A DNA stretch of 64,000 nt from contig CM030710.1 in NCBI GenBank assembly GCA_017979445.1, positions 10,278,248-10,342,247 on the forward strand. Reading direction: 5' to 3'. Positions 10,840-22,556 of the stretch are shown one piece after another. Each line of letters begins with the position of its first letter. Position 1 is the first letter of the stretch. The notes under the pieces are model-generated. The model was not told where the DNA came from and did no database searches. It saw only the letters and a list, made by a program, of their open reading frames with translations. The translations under genes were made by a program, and so were the position numbers. The stretch is from Akebia trifoliata. Lineage: Eukaryota > Streptophyta > Magnoliopsida > Ranunculales > Lardizabalaceae.

Positions 10840-13328
10840 TCAAGACTCTGGTCCATCGGAAGGATGATCAGGTGAAGGTGGCTTTACCTCATTTTCATTG
10901 CTTTCAGGAGGATGATCAGGTGAAGGGGATTCTTGTCCATTCTCATTGATTTCCGGTTGGAAATTTATAGGAAACTTCGTAACTCGGGGCTTGTCGGCCA
11001 AAATGTTTCTTTGGACCTTGTTGAGTAACACCTTCTGAGGCGGTTCTTCTCTAAGTTGTTCATCTTCATAATCATTGTTCACATAGTATCCTACTCTTAT
11101 GAACTCCTGACCCACATATGAGCAAGTCAACAGCAGCACAGTTACACCAATAATATCCTCTTCACGGATCTTTGATGGATCCGGAGGGTCTGCCTGGCAA
11201 CATGTCCACAAAGCGTCCATATCAGTCTAGATAGTATAAGTAAATTAATAGAATAAAGCCAATTTTTAGATTTAGTTTAGTCATTGGGGTTTGCCTGGAA
11301 GACAAAACGATAATTGCCAACATTAACGGGCCCAACGAGAACGCTCTCTAAGATTTGGTCATAGGTCTCATCCTCGGCAGATCCTACATATATCAGTTTC
11401 CATTCCAAATCTGTCATGGAATGACAAGGAAAAAAATTATTACAACCTGGAAAAATATCAGAGCCACACCCAAATTAACAAGATCATACATCGATACAGG
11501 TCGCAGAGCATTTTTCACTTCAAGTGAAAGCAACTACATCAGAATTTGAAGAAAATAAATTCAAAATCTCAATCGATAAGACAAAATGAACTATTCAAAG
11601 ATTAAAAACTAAGGAAAAAAAAAAAAGCGAAACTACCCATGCAACCAAATTTTAACTCCTTGCCCTTAGAGATGCCTATAGAAAAAATGTAGAATGCAAA
11701 AAGAGGTATTGGATAAAATCTGTTTGCATAAAGGGTCTAAGAAACAACATTTCACTTATGATTTGAACATATTGAACTAAAAATCAAGTGAAATAGAGAA
11801 ATTTGCGTTGAAAAATCCAAATATGCTTATATCCAATGTCATGAATAACAATTACTTCCAATACACGCAAAGCTCTACCATAGCTCTTGAACCACTTTAA
11901 GAGTGAGGTGAACACATTTAGGGAGCCTGGAAAGATAAATATCAAAGAATCTTCAAACCTAAAGCGAAAAAGTCCTTTTTACCCACCTGATGGAAATCTC
12001 AAGATAACTAGGTGGACTCAAAAGATATTTGTAACTGTAAATATGCTAAGAAAAACGTAAAACTAACATGGAAGAAAACCCAAATTAAGGATGGTGAGAG
12101 TTAGATTTGTATCAACACTCTAATGGAATCTCTGAACAAGTCAAAATTGGAAGTGTCCTTGGAAAAACCTAGGCCTCTACAAAATGAAAATGAGACCAAT
12201 CATGCTTTATGGACCAAAATTTTGGGCAAACAAGAAACATGTACATAAAATATATTAGTTGCAGAGAAAGAGAAGTTGAGATGGATGAGTTAAAAGACTA
12301 GGAAAACTAAAATAAGAAATAAATATGTCTGAGAGAAATTAAGAAAAAGACCAATAAGGGCTAAATAATAGAAAGTCGGATGGGAAGGACTAAGGAGCAC
12401 TTTGATTAGATATAGATTGAAGGTTCAACAAGAGGAGAGGAAAGAAAAAAATGACATGGATTGGATAGAAAGGCTGTAAGTCACTTGACTTGACAAAATG
12501 TGAAGCTCTAATTAGTCATAGAAAAATATGATTTGTTTTTTTGACCCCAACCATTTATGAGGCATCGATGATACTGGTAGCATGGTCTTAAATCTCGCCA
12601 AGAGTGAGATGATTTAGGTGAGTCAGCTTGGTCCCAAAGGCATCCAAGGATGATTTCCACAAAGACTCAAACTTCACAATGACTCATACAAGACCCAAAT
12701 CAAGCCATCCAAAATCTCAGCTGATTCTTGAGAACCCAGCTGAGTTGACTGAATTTTGGGGTTGTTTTCACATAAATATAATTGATTTCTAAGAATTTAA
12801 ATGTTTGTCATCTACATATAATGATTTGTGATTGACCATCCATTAGTCCAGTTTACATCAAAAAATAGTTATTATTTAAATATATTTATCAAACCCATTA
12901 AGAAACATCACAAATCCGCACCCCAAACTATTACCAACTAACATCTCACCACTTCTATTATAAACCACAAAACATTTTCCAAGTTTGATTTCTCTTCATT
13001 AAGAAAAAAGTCAGATTTTCCAACAAGAAAAATCACATTTGGTTTAAAAATAATAATAATTAATTTCATTACTCTGTTATCCTTGCTGGACCTCCAATCC
13101 ACAATTTGTTAAAAAAAAAATTAAAAATAAATCAGAAACGTCAAATTTCGAGATGATCGAACACATCTGAATCCCCAAGAAATTGGGAAAATTGAATGCA
13201 AAAATAAATAAATAAATACCGTCTTTGAGAGGAATCAAACATTCGTAAGAGATTTCAAACTGAAAAGGATTGAGAAACGCAGTTGGATTGTCTAAGACAG
13301 TAACGTTGGTTATGTTCACGGCGCTCAT
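10840..13328 (-). CDS. ASF1: histone chaperone ASF1, three exons
   Basis: ASF1 binds the histone H3-H4 dimer and hands it to CAF-1 or HIRA for replication-coupled or replication-independent nucleosome assembly in the nucleus. Exons on the minus strand: 13220-13328 (ATG at 13328), 11295-11410 and 10840-11193, giving 192 residues, a usual plant length. Seen in order: MSAVNITNVTVLDNPTAFLN and FEISYECLIPLKD (exon 1), WKLIYVGSAEDETYDQ and VGPVNVGNYRF (exon 2), and DPPDPSKIREEDIIGVTVLL, FIRVGYYVNNDY and NILADKPRVTKFPI (exon 3), the conserved immunoglobulin-like core. An acidic/proline-rich tail follows with two SPDHP repeats. Intron 1 is 1.8 kb, GT-AG. Intron 2 (11194-11294) starts GC rather than GT. 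No lesion is seen. Confidence 0.97.
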
Positions 13329-13506
13329 TGTCTTCTTGAGAATCGAAAACTACCTTCCTTCGATAAAATAAATTAAAAACCCTAGATTGCAGAACACTCA
13401 TTCGAATACCAGAAACCCTAACATAGAGAATCATCAAAGGTAGTTTAATTTTTTCAATTGGGCGGCAGATTTGAACATTAATGTCGGTCTCTCGTCTCGT
13501 GACTCT

Positions 13507-13515
13507 CTTCCCGCC
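13507..13515 (+). promoter_or_regulatory. possible E2F site upstream of ASF1
   Basis: CTTCCCGCC lies about 180 bp upstream of the ASF1 ATG and differs by one base from the plant E2F core TTTCCCGCC. Arabidopsis ASF1 genes have been reported as E2F targets (from memory), which suits S-phase expression of a replication chaperone. This is motif matching only. Confidence 0.4.
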
Positions 13516-13573
13516 CTACAAAATACCGAGTTGACTCTTCTGAGTCTTACTGTATCGGACCAATCAAATCATT

Positions 13574-14083
13574 TTAAAACTAGAGAGCTACTAGTGCCAC
13601 ACTAACGTTTACTAATGCAACGTTGATTTCTATATGAATCGCAAACAATCGTACACAGTTTGTGTGCATAACTCTCTAAAATTATTATATTTAAAGAGAG
13701 TTGCTATTGGCACACTAACTTTTTACTTATTACGCCCCAACTTCTTAAATTATTTATCACACCCTGCTTTGAGATTAAAACACACCATTCAAACATTACA
13801 AAAGTTTGGTTCAATTTTTTATTTTATTTTATTTTTATTGGTAAGTTTAATTCGAATGATTACTTTAACATTTTTAAAAAAAAAAAACATAAATTCATTC
13901 AAATAACTTTAGTAATTTTTTATATTTAGGATTAGGATTAGGCTAATATAGTATCTTAAATCTAAAGAAGAGAGAGAATTTCTATTGGCACTCCAACTTT
14001 TACTTTTTATAAATCATTAATATATTTTTTTTAATTGGGGAGTAAAAAGTAAAAGTTGGGGGATTCCAATAGCAACTCTCTAT
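13574..14083. repeat. MITE cluster with shared terminal repeats
   Basis: Arms 13968-14013 and 14038-14083 are inverted copies of AGAGAGTTGCTATTGG-type termini followed by ACTCCAACTTTTACTTTTTA. Two further left-type ends lie at about 13574 (diverged) and 13693-13735. Three left ends share one visible right end, which suggests nested or decayed copies of one MITE family between the ASF1 promoter and retroelement A. No coding capacity. Confidence 0.65.
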
Positions 14084-14199
14084 TTAAATAATTAATATTT
14101 TTTCTTATTAAAAGGTTTTTAGTAGATGTTTAATCATAAAATGTTATTTTTTATAAATAAATAAAAATTAATAGATACAAAATCAATAAGCGTAAGGCG

Positions 14200-14420
14200 T
14201 AATGACAAATGCATTCCTTAAAAAAGGGAGAGGTCTTCAGTTCAAGCCCCCTCATTAGCCATCCACTAGTCAATGGACGGGATCGAGCTGGGTTTGATGA
14301 GCTCTAACCCAATCTCAAGGAGACAGGCCATTCTCTAATCTACCTTAAACCTCTATCAGACTTTAGTAGATCAAACCCTAGTCTTATCCACCACGTTCGA
14401 GCTTTGTTTCAAATTTGATA
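14200..14420 (+). repeat. possible SINE
   Basis: TTCAGTTCAAGCCCC at about 14236 resembles an RNA polymerase III B box (GGTTCAANYCC). About 35 bp upstream, TAAGGCGTAATG is a weak A-box candidate, and the segment ends near an ATAATAATAA tract. Plant SINEs of about 200 bp have this layout. Weak evidence: no target duplication was found. Confidence 0.3.
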
Positions 14421-14528
14421 ATAATAAGTAAACAGAGTACTTACATACGATTCTAGAAAACTTGCAAAAATTAGTTAGTAAAAGGACATATATCATTTTA
14501 GAAGACAAAAAAGTCAAAAAATTCAAAT

Positions 14529-14533
14529 TTTCA
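14529..14533. repeat. target duplication of element A, left (TTTCA)
   Basis: TTTCA directly precedes the LTR start and recurs directly after the 3' LTR at 59634-59638. A five-base duplication is standard for gypsy integrases. Confidence 0.8.
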
Positions 14534-16557
14534 TGTAACACCCCAATTTGAACGGGCCCTTACTCGAAAGGGCCTAAAAATACACATTTTTTCAATAAAA
14601 ATTGTCAACGGGCCTCAAAAGTCCAAATCAATCGAAATATAACATTTTGATCCAATCAAGGCCCTTAAGACCCCATAAGGGTCTAAGGGGGCCCACCAAA
14701 AGGATTCGGCCTATCCAACGCTTTCCCAATATTCGCTGTGTCATTCCCAAAATCAAAAATGACGAATTCTCAATGAAATTATCCGACGGGCCTAAAAAAT
14801 CCGATTTGCCAACACGTGGCATTTCGATTAATCCAAAAATTCCTAAAAAGAAAAAAAAATGTAAAATGAGACTTGGGACCATCTCCACCTTCCTTACCCC
14901 TCACCGCTCCGCTCCGAATCCGAAGAAATTCTAAACCCGCCTAAGGCCCATAAACCTTCAACACTCACAAATTACATTTCTCACCTTATCCCCAAACCTA
15001 AATCCAATCCCACACCACCTAAAACCTAAAACGTACCCACCCTCAAAAATCCAATCCAAAACAAATCATACCCAATCCAATAACCCAAAATCATTCCATA
15101 ACCCAAGCCCAATACACTACAAAGCCCACAAACCTTTATCCATATCTAATTCACATCAAACCCATAATTCTAACCCACAAACCACTACCCACATCAACCA
15201 ATCACCATCTTGATAATTAAATATGACACATGTCATCACCCTATTTCACCTCCCTCATTCAACTACCTACCCCAGTAATTTTCTTTAAACCTCATCTACC
15301 CACACATCAACCTATCACTTTTTCTCTAAAAAATCACATCAACCCACATCTCCTCCTAATCTATCATCATCATACCTCCCCATAATCTACCATCATCATT
15401 TCCTATAAACCTCTCTCTACAACCTAAACCTACACCCATCCTCTCAAATCAAACATTGAATTTCTCCCATCAATTAAATCTAAACCCCTAACCTCCACAC
15501 ATCTTGCCACATGTCACCATCTCCCCCACCTTCCCAACCACCATCTTACACCATCTATTCTCTTAAACTAAACACCACTCAATCAATCAACCATTCTCTT
15601 AAACACCCATCATCTCACCTCACCAAACACTCCACCCAAATAATTTGGGTAAGATCCAAACCATTTGGATCAAAATACAACTCATTTACCTTCATTACAT
15701 AATTACCCATCTCCCAATCCCTAATTTCATACCACCCACATTTAAAACATATGCCATTCACTACTCTCTCCCCACTTCACCCCATTATATCCCTCAAACC
15801 ATCCTCAAACATCTATAAATACCCCCTCTCTCTCTTTCCAAAAGGCCCCTAACTCTCACTACAAAAATTCTCCTCCCAAGTCTCACAAAAAATATATATA
15901 TATTACATTCCACTTAATTCTCTCATCGTCTCTTTTCTACTCCTTCAATTACACAAAAAAATAATATTTTCCTAAACTACTAAGAACCTTAGAAGACATT
16001 GAAAAAGAAGAAAAAGAAAAGCAAGGAAAGAAAAAAGGAAGCATCAAGGTGGGTGCAACAAAATATCCCCCCCCCTCTCTTTCTCTCTCTATCATCTCTT
16101 CCTCCCTCTTCTATTATCCCCTCTTCTCTTTATTTTATTTTAAATGGACTTAGGATGAATGGTCCTCAAGACAAAGGTTTATAAGGATCATCCTCTTCAA
16201 TGGGATAATCCTATAATAAAGTCAAAAACAAACCCCTACTTAGGGTACAAATGCACGACACATGACACTTTGTTTTTATTTTTGTATGTTTAATCAAAAT
16301 GACCGAGTTGAGTTGAGGTTACCGCCACTTGGTGGGGAGAAAAGGGTGCCTAACACCTTTTATTTTCTCCAACAGAGCCGCTTACCCCGAATCTCAAGGT
16401 TTGATTAGTTCTTATCCATCGTGAGTGACATGCCAAAAATGTCACTTTTTAGAAAAATGTGCATCGGGTGACCATTCACACCCACTTACAAAATGAATGG
16501 TGGCGACTCCAATCCTTAGTAGATGTGGTCGTCGTAATAAAAAATCACATGTCTACA
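14534..16557 (+). repeat. element A 5' LTR (family A)
   Basis: 2,024 bp, TG...CA ends. Strongly C/T-rich on the plus strand between about 14900 and 15860, with a CT-rich tract (16068-16130). The copy at 53044-53836 plus 58636-59633 is its partner. The U5-side half carries GGTGGCGACTCC at 16499-16510, a repeat of the primer-site core found 60 bp further on. Confidence 0.88.
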
Positions 16558-16560
16558 GCT

Positions 16561-16578
16561 TGGCGACTCCGCTGGGAG
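16561..16578 (+). other. element A primer-binding site (tRNA-Arg type)
   Basis: TGGCGACTCCGCTGGGAG starts three bases after the LTR end and matches the tRNA-Arg-complementary site TGGCGACTCC(A/G)CTGGGGA described for Ogre elements, with one change near its 3' end. Reverse transcription would start here. Confidence 0.8.
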
Positions 16579-18820
16579 CTAAGGCTCTACCCTCGTGTCA
16601 ACTCGATCATTTTGAAAAAAAAATTCAAAATATTCTTATTTGCAAGCTAACATTATTTGTTGTATTTATTTTTAAGTGGGTTTCTTTTTCTTTATTTACT
16701 CCCTTTGATTAAAAAAAATTTGTTTTTTTCCTTTAGTTATCCGATTATGATTCTTTTAAGCATGCATATTATCAAAAACAAAATGAAAAAAAAAAAATTT
16801 TTTGCCCAAGCCAAAAATTAGAGGCAATGTCCCTCAAAATGAGTATAAAAAAAATGTTTTTTTTTTTTTGCCGAATGGACAATCGAACTTAAACTGATTA
16901 TAACTTTCTCGTCCAATCTCTGATTAACTATTATTGCATATCGATTTGGGGTAGAATAAAACTTTCTTCCAAATGTGACAAAGTCAACAAGATTTTGACA
17001 AGTCGAAACCAGTTTTGGAGTTCGTTTACTATAGTTTACACTAACATTTTTGTTTGACATCTTGTAGGAATACAAAATAAGTTTTAAAAAAAAAACATAA
17101 GAAAATTTTTGGCCCAAGCCAAAAATCAGAGGCAATGTGCCTCAAAATGAGCACACACAAAAAAAATATCAAAAAAAAATTTTAATTTTTTTTTGTGCTC
17201 AGTTTGTTCTTTACGTCAGTCTTGACAACTTTCCTCTTGAACTTCATTTTTGTTTTGAGTTTTAAAATTTCAAAAGATCAAACGGATCACTTTTCGTTAA
17301 CTTAGGGCGTACCACTCGCCACTTTTTGATTAATCAAAATGACAATTCAAAGCGATCATCGGTTGGACCATAAAAAAATAAAAATAAAAAAGAAAAGTCC
17401 TTTTATGATTAGTTCATTCGAAAAAAAAAATGATGAAAAAAATTGATTGGTTGATACTTAACTACGAATGTGTTATCCTTGTGGACTAATTATCTGAAAA
17501 GCCATAGTTTCTATAGACATATTTTCAATGCGCTTACATGATCTTAATACGGATGTAATGGACTTTGTATTCTTTGAGCTATATGGCATCCATGTAGGAA
17601 TGGTTTGATTTGGCCAACGGGCCCACTCATCTGAAAAATGCCCTGGGCACTCCCTATCCTATTTACACACACCACTAGCATGTTTACTTTACTACACTGC
17701 ACGCTTGCATGTCCCTAATAACCAACGTGGCACTAGTGCGTGGTCCGATCTCCTCGAAGATGCGACGTCATTCATGAAAATGACAAGTCCAATCACGTAC
17801 CGTAAGGTATATAAAATTGGGGCATCAGTACCGTTTGATCGGGTGATTCTGAAAGGTATATTGATGCACCCATGTTAGAGCGACCTGAGCGTTTGTCCTA
17901 TTGTAAGCCGCACAGTCACATGTCCCGATTGCCAACGTAGTACTAGTACGTGGTCGGTCCCCTTGCGGGATGCGAAAATCATTTATGAAATATACAACTC
18001 TAGACTCATACCTATACGGTATATCAAAGTAATCTAATTGCACTTCTTAGTCAAAATCAGTGCCTAAGCGAGATCCTACCCCGTCGTACCACGGTACTAG
18101 GGGGATAGACGATGTCTATTCTAGATGAGAGGTGACTTAAGAGTGCCCTTACTCAGCATCGTGCACCACCTCTCAACTGGGGATTAAATTGGTTGTTTTT
18201 TTACTTCAGAGATTTGAATTTGAGACTTAGATTATCACCTATACGGTATATCAAACCAAGTCACCACGTACCGTCTGATTGAGTATGCTCAAAAGGTATA
18301 TAGGTGTACTTGGGCATGTGTAGCCAGATAAATTGCATTGTACGTAGTAAACCTAGAGTCTAGAAACCTTCCTATAAATCATTACTCGAACTTATAGTAG
18401 GTGTTCCCGGGTTGCTTTTCGAAAGTGGACATTAAAAATTATTGAGATCAGGAAGTTACGATTTTATCTTCAAGATAATCAAACTATTTGTTTAAATTGA
18501 TTCAAAACTATTATATCAATGGGTAGACCAACCCAATAAAGAATCCATTTTAAATTTGGTAGTGATGCACAATGAACCAGTTCATCTCGATTTAACGATC
18601 ACGATGGGCCGGACCATTTAACTCAAAATGACGTTCAAGTTCTTTTTTCTCTAATTCGCGTCCCAACCCATTTCAAGAGAAGAAAAATATTTTTTTAAAG
18701 AAAAGAAAAGGAAAAATGATTTGCAAAAGATTTATTGTTTGCACAAAAAAAAAACTTACAAAGATATGTTTTGCATGGACCTTGGAAATGTATTGAAATA
18801 TTCTTTTGTGTCAACTCAAG
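16579..18820 (+). other. element A 5' leader
   Basis: Non-coding stretch between primer site and ORF1, AT-rich with A/T tracts up to about 17560. From 17600 to 18420 it is conserved with the leaders of B (30600-31460, minus) and C (45170-45990). It holds perfect palindromes GCACTAGTGC (17730-17739) and GTACTAGTAC (17940-17949), each within a roughly 210-bp module (CCAACGT...palindrome...CGTGG, then CACGTACC-GGTATAT-like). A third, diverged module follows (around 18085-18300). Confidence 0.7.
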
Positions 18821-19993
18821 ATGCTAGTTGCAGGCAATAACCCAATTAACCAGTTGGTCAAAACAACCATCACGGGGATGCACAAAGTAGAAAAATTCAA
18901 CTTTGAAAAATTCATGTTGAGATGTGTCCTGTACTTCCATGAATTTAAGATAGATTGGAATCTTTTGCGCACTATGGCTAATCGTTGGAACCCTTATCTT
19001 CACATCTTCCACATTGGGCATATGCACTTGTGTCCTACTCATGAAGATTATTGTGGCATCATGGGGATATCTACTTCAGGTCCTCTAGTTAAGCCTTCAT
19101 TGAAGACATGATATTCTGGTGACCTCGCCACAAGCTTAAACATTTCAAAAGAAGAAGCTAAGGCCCTAGTCCGTAACAGAAGATTGGATTTGGTACCCTT
19201 ATTGAGTCCATACCACTCCCGCAGTCATCCCATCAATGTTAAACCAGAAGCTTGGAGAGCCACTAGAGACTATCGGTTGTGTTTAAGAATCTTAGCCCAA
19301 TACATACTGACCTCCAAAAGTGAGGGTCAAAGTGTCCTTGAGTCTTTCATAGACATAACTTTCCAACTCTCCAAAAAAGTCAATCCTGTACCTCTCATTC
19401 TAACTAAAACCTTCTCAGGTCTAGATGCCATAAAAAATGGTGTGGGAAGGGGTTTCAAAGGAAGCCCTCACCTACTTTATATGTGACTTTGTGATCGTCT
19501 TAAAATTATTGACATTCCTTCAACCCTCGAGTATAGGCCAGAGCACTTTTCCAAAAGAAACATGTTAGTGCGTCACAACTCAGTCAAGGCTTAGAGCAAA
19601 TGGTTGGATTCTCGCCTTGCCCGTCATATTGGTTTGAAATGCCCTTGGTGAATAGCTGACTACCTTGTTTTAGGTACTAAAGAATCCTATTATGTCCGTT
19701 TGATTGGACTGAAGAAGACATCTTTTTACCAACCTGCCTTAATACCAGAACAGTACAAAATGCCTATAGAATTTTCGCTGCCTCAACCCAAAGAATTCTT
19801 TTCTCCCGAATCATTGACTGAAAAGTTAGTGCATATCATTGAGAAGGCTTGGAACAAGCGCACCTTAGGATATCTAGATGAACCAGTAGAATTCAAAGAG
19901 CTAGTCGTTAGAACCAAAAGAAACAAGCCTAATTGTCCTAGCAATCCTAATGACAATCAAAACAAAGCCAAGCGTCTATGTAAAAAAATCTAA
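18821..19993 (+). pseudogene. element A ORF1 (DUF7745-like), four internal stops
   Basis: A single reading frame without frameshift, first ATG at 18821, final stop at 19991-19993, about 390 codons. It is interrupted by TGA at 19109, TGA at 19484, TAG near 19592 and TGA near 19650. The motif W(N/K)PYLHIF..G(H/Y)MHLCPTHEDYC and the following 'ISTSGPLV' recall the ORF1 protein of Ogre elements and the plant DUF7745 family. Function is unknown; Ogre ORF1 lies upstream of gag and is not needed in other gypsy lineages. A second copy is in element C at 46401. Three of the four stops are explained by G-to-A or C-to-T changes (for example TGG to TGA), usual for methylated repeats. Confidence 0.72.
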
Positions 19994-20336
19994 GTCAGAG
20001 TTATTGAAAGTTGTTATAAAAATCTTAGTTGTCAAATAATTTTCAATAGTTTAATAAAATTTCCTGTAGTTTCTTTGTGAATAATCATGGCATAAATGAA
20101 TTATTTAATGAGTTGGTATACAAAATTCAATCTCAGGACCGAAATGTTATCAAAGGGATAACACAGCAATTGATAATCCACCTCGAATGGGTCCACGACC
20201 CATATCCATCTCAGATTGGGTCCATGACCCATATCCAATTTTGAATCAAGCCCATGACCCATCAATAATCTAACAAGAATGACAACCAATCAAACAACTC
20301 AACTTGTTTCAGTTAATCTACTTTTACAAAATGTCA

Positions 20337-22455
20337 TACCAGCTCCGTGCTGATGGAATTTGTTTTTCAAAAGTTTTACCGACTCTGTGTCTATGCCAGC
20401 TCCTTGCTGATGAAATTATTCTTAAATTTTATCGACTCCGTGTCGATACCAGCTCCGGCTGATGTAATTCTTTTTATAATTAAAAAAACTTTATCGACTC
20501 CGTGCTGATGTAATCATTTTTAATTTTATCGACTCCGTGTCGATACCAGTTCCATGCTGATGAAATCATTTTAATTTTTATCGACTCCATATCGATGCTA
20601 GCTCTGTGTTGATGTAATCATTTTTAATTTTACCAACTCCGTGTTGATGCCAGCTCCGTGCTGATAAAATCTTTTTTAAATTTTACTGACTTCGTGTCGA
20701 TGCCAGCTCCGTGCTGATGAAATCTTTTTTAAATTTTTACCGACTCCGTGTCGATGCCAGCTTCGTGTTGATGTAATCATTTTTAATTTTACCAATTCCG
20801 TGTCGATGCCAGCTCCGTACTGATGAAATCGTTTTAATTTTTATCGACTTCGTATCGATGCTAGCTTTGTGCTGATGTAATCATTTTTAATTTTACCAAC
20901 TCCGTGTCGATGCCAGCTCCGTGCTGATGTAATCATTTTTAATTTTACCGACTCCGTGTCGATGTCAACTTCGTGTTGATGAAATCGTTTTAATTTTTAC
21001 CGATTCCGTGTCGATGCCAGCTCTGTGCTGATGTAATCATTTTTAATTTTACCAACTCCGTGTCGATGCTACCTCCGTGCTGATGAAATCATTTTTAAAT
21101 TTTATCGACTCCATGTCAATGTCAGCTCTGTGCTGATGAAATCTTTTTTAAATTTTTATCGACTCCGTGTCGATGTAGACTCCGTGTTGATGTAATCATT
21201 TTTAATTTTACAGATTTCGTGTCGATGCCACCTCCGTACTGATGAATTTGTTTTAATTTTTACCGACTTCGTGTCGATGGCAGCTCTGTGCTGATGTAAT
21301 CATTTTTAATTTTACCAACCCCGTGTCGATGCTAGCTCCGTGCTAATGCAATCATTTTTAATTTTACCAACTCCGTGTCGATGCCACTTTCGTGCTGATG
21401 AAATCATTTTAATTTTTACCGACTCCATGTCGATGCCAGCTCTATGTTGATGTAATCATTTTTAATTTTACCAACTCCATGTCGATACCAGCTCCATGCT
21501 GATGAAATTGTTTTTAAATTTTACCGACTCCGTGTCGATGCCACCTCCGTGCTGATGAAATCTTTTTTAAATTTTTATCAGCTCCGTGTCGATGCCAGCT
21601 CCGTGCTGATGTAATCATTTTTAATTTTACAAACTCAATGTCGATGTCAGCTCCGTGTTGATGAAATCATTTTAATTTTTACCAACTCCGTGTCGATGCC
21701 AGCTCTATGCTGATGTAATCATTTTTAATTTTACCAACTCCGTGTCGATGCTAGCTCCGTGCTGATGAAATCATTTTTAAATTTTACCAATTCCATGTCG
21801 TGCCAGCTCCGTGCTGATGAAATCTTTTTAAAATTTTTACCGACTCCGTGTCGATGCCAGCTCCGTGCTGATGTAATCATTTTTACCGATTTCATGTCGA
21901 TGCCACCTCCGTGATGATGAAATCGTTTTAATTTTACCGACTTCGTGTCGATGGCAGCTCTGTGCTGATGTAATCATTTTAATTTTACCAACTCCGTATC
22001 GATACCAGCTCCATGCTGATGTAATCATTTTTAATTTTACCAACTCCGTGTCGATGCCAGCTCCGTGCTAATGAAATCGTTTTAATTTTTACCGACTCCA
22101 TGTCGATGCCAGCTCTGTGCTGAAGTAATCATTTTTAATTTTACCAACTCCGTGTCGATGTCAGCTCCATGCTGATGAAATCGTTTTTAAATTTTACCGA
22201 CTCCGTGTCGATGTTAGCTCCATGCTGATGAAATCTTTTTTAAATTTTTATAGACTTCATGTCGATGCCTGCTCCGTGCTGATGAATTTTTTTTTAAATT
22301 TTTACCGGCTCCATGTCGATGCCAGCTCCGTACTAATGAAATCTTTTTTAATTTTATCGACTTCGTATTGATGTCAGCTCCGGTTGATGTAATTCTTTTT
22401 CAAAATGTTTTGCCAGTCCCGTGTTGATGCCAACTTCATGTTAATGTCAGCTCCG
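20337..22455 (+). repeat. 52-54 bp minisatellite between ORF1 and gag
   Basis: About 40 tandem units. Each contains two related half-units: CGAC-TCCGT-GTCG and CAGC-TCCGT-GCTG, joined by ATGC or ATAC, followed by ATG(A/T)AATCATTTTTAATTTTACC. Both halves are perfect 4-bp-stem hairpins with the same TCCGT loop. Units vary by point changes and 1-3 base indels; one near 20485 fuses the two halves. Ogre elements are known to carry tandem arrays here and to seed satellites. Not coding. Confidence 0.9.
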
Positions 22456-22556
22456 TGCCCAAGAACTCTTTCCTTTAAAACTCGTTTACTTTAAAATAAA
22501 TAACTTTACCCGACCTAATAAAACATCATGCATTTTTATTTTTAAACAAGATAGTA

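Noticed and set aside
16561..16578. tRNA-Arg gene fragment
   Set aside because: Only the 3'-terminal 18 bases match and they sit at an LTR end, so it is a primer-binding site.
20337..22455. CRISPR-like regular repeats
   Set aside because: Head-to-tail minisatellite without unique spacers, inside a plant retrotransposon.
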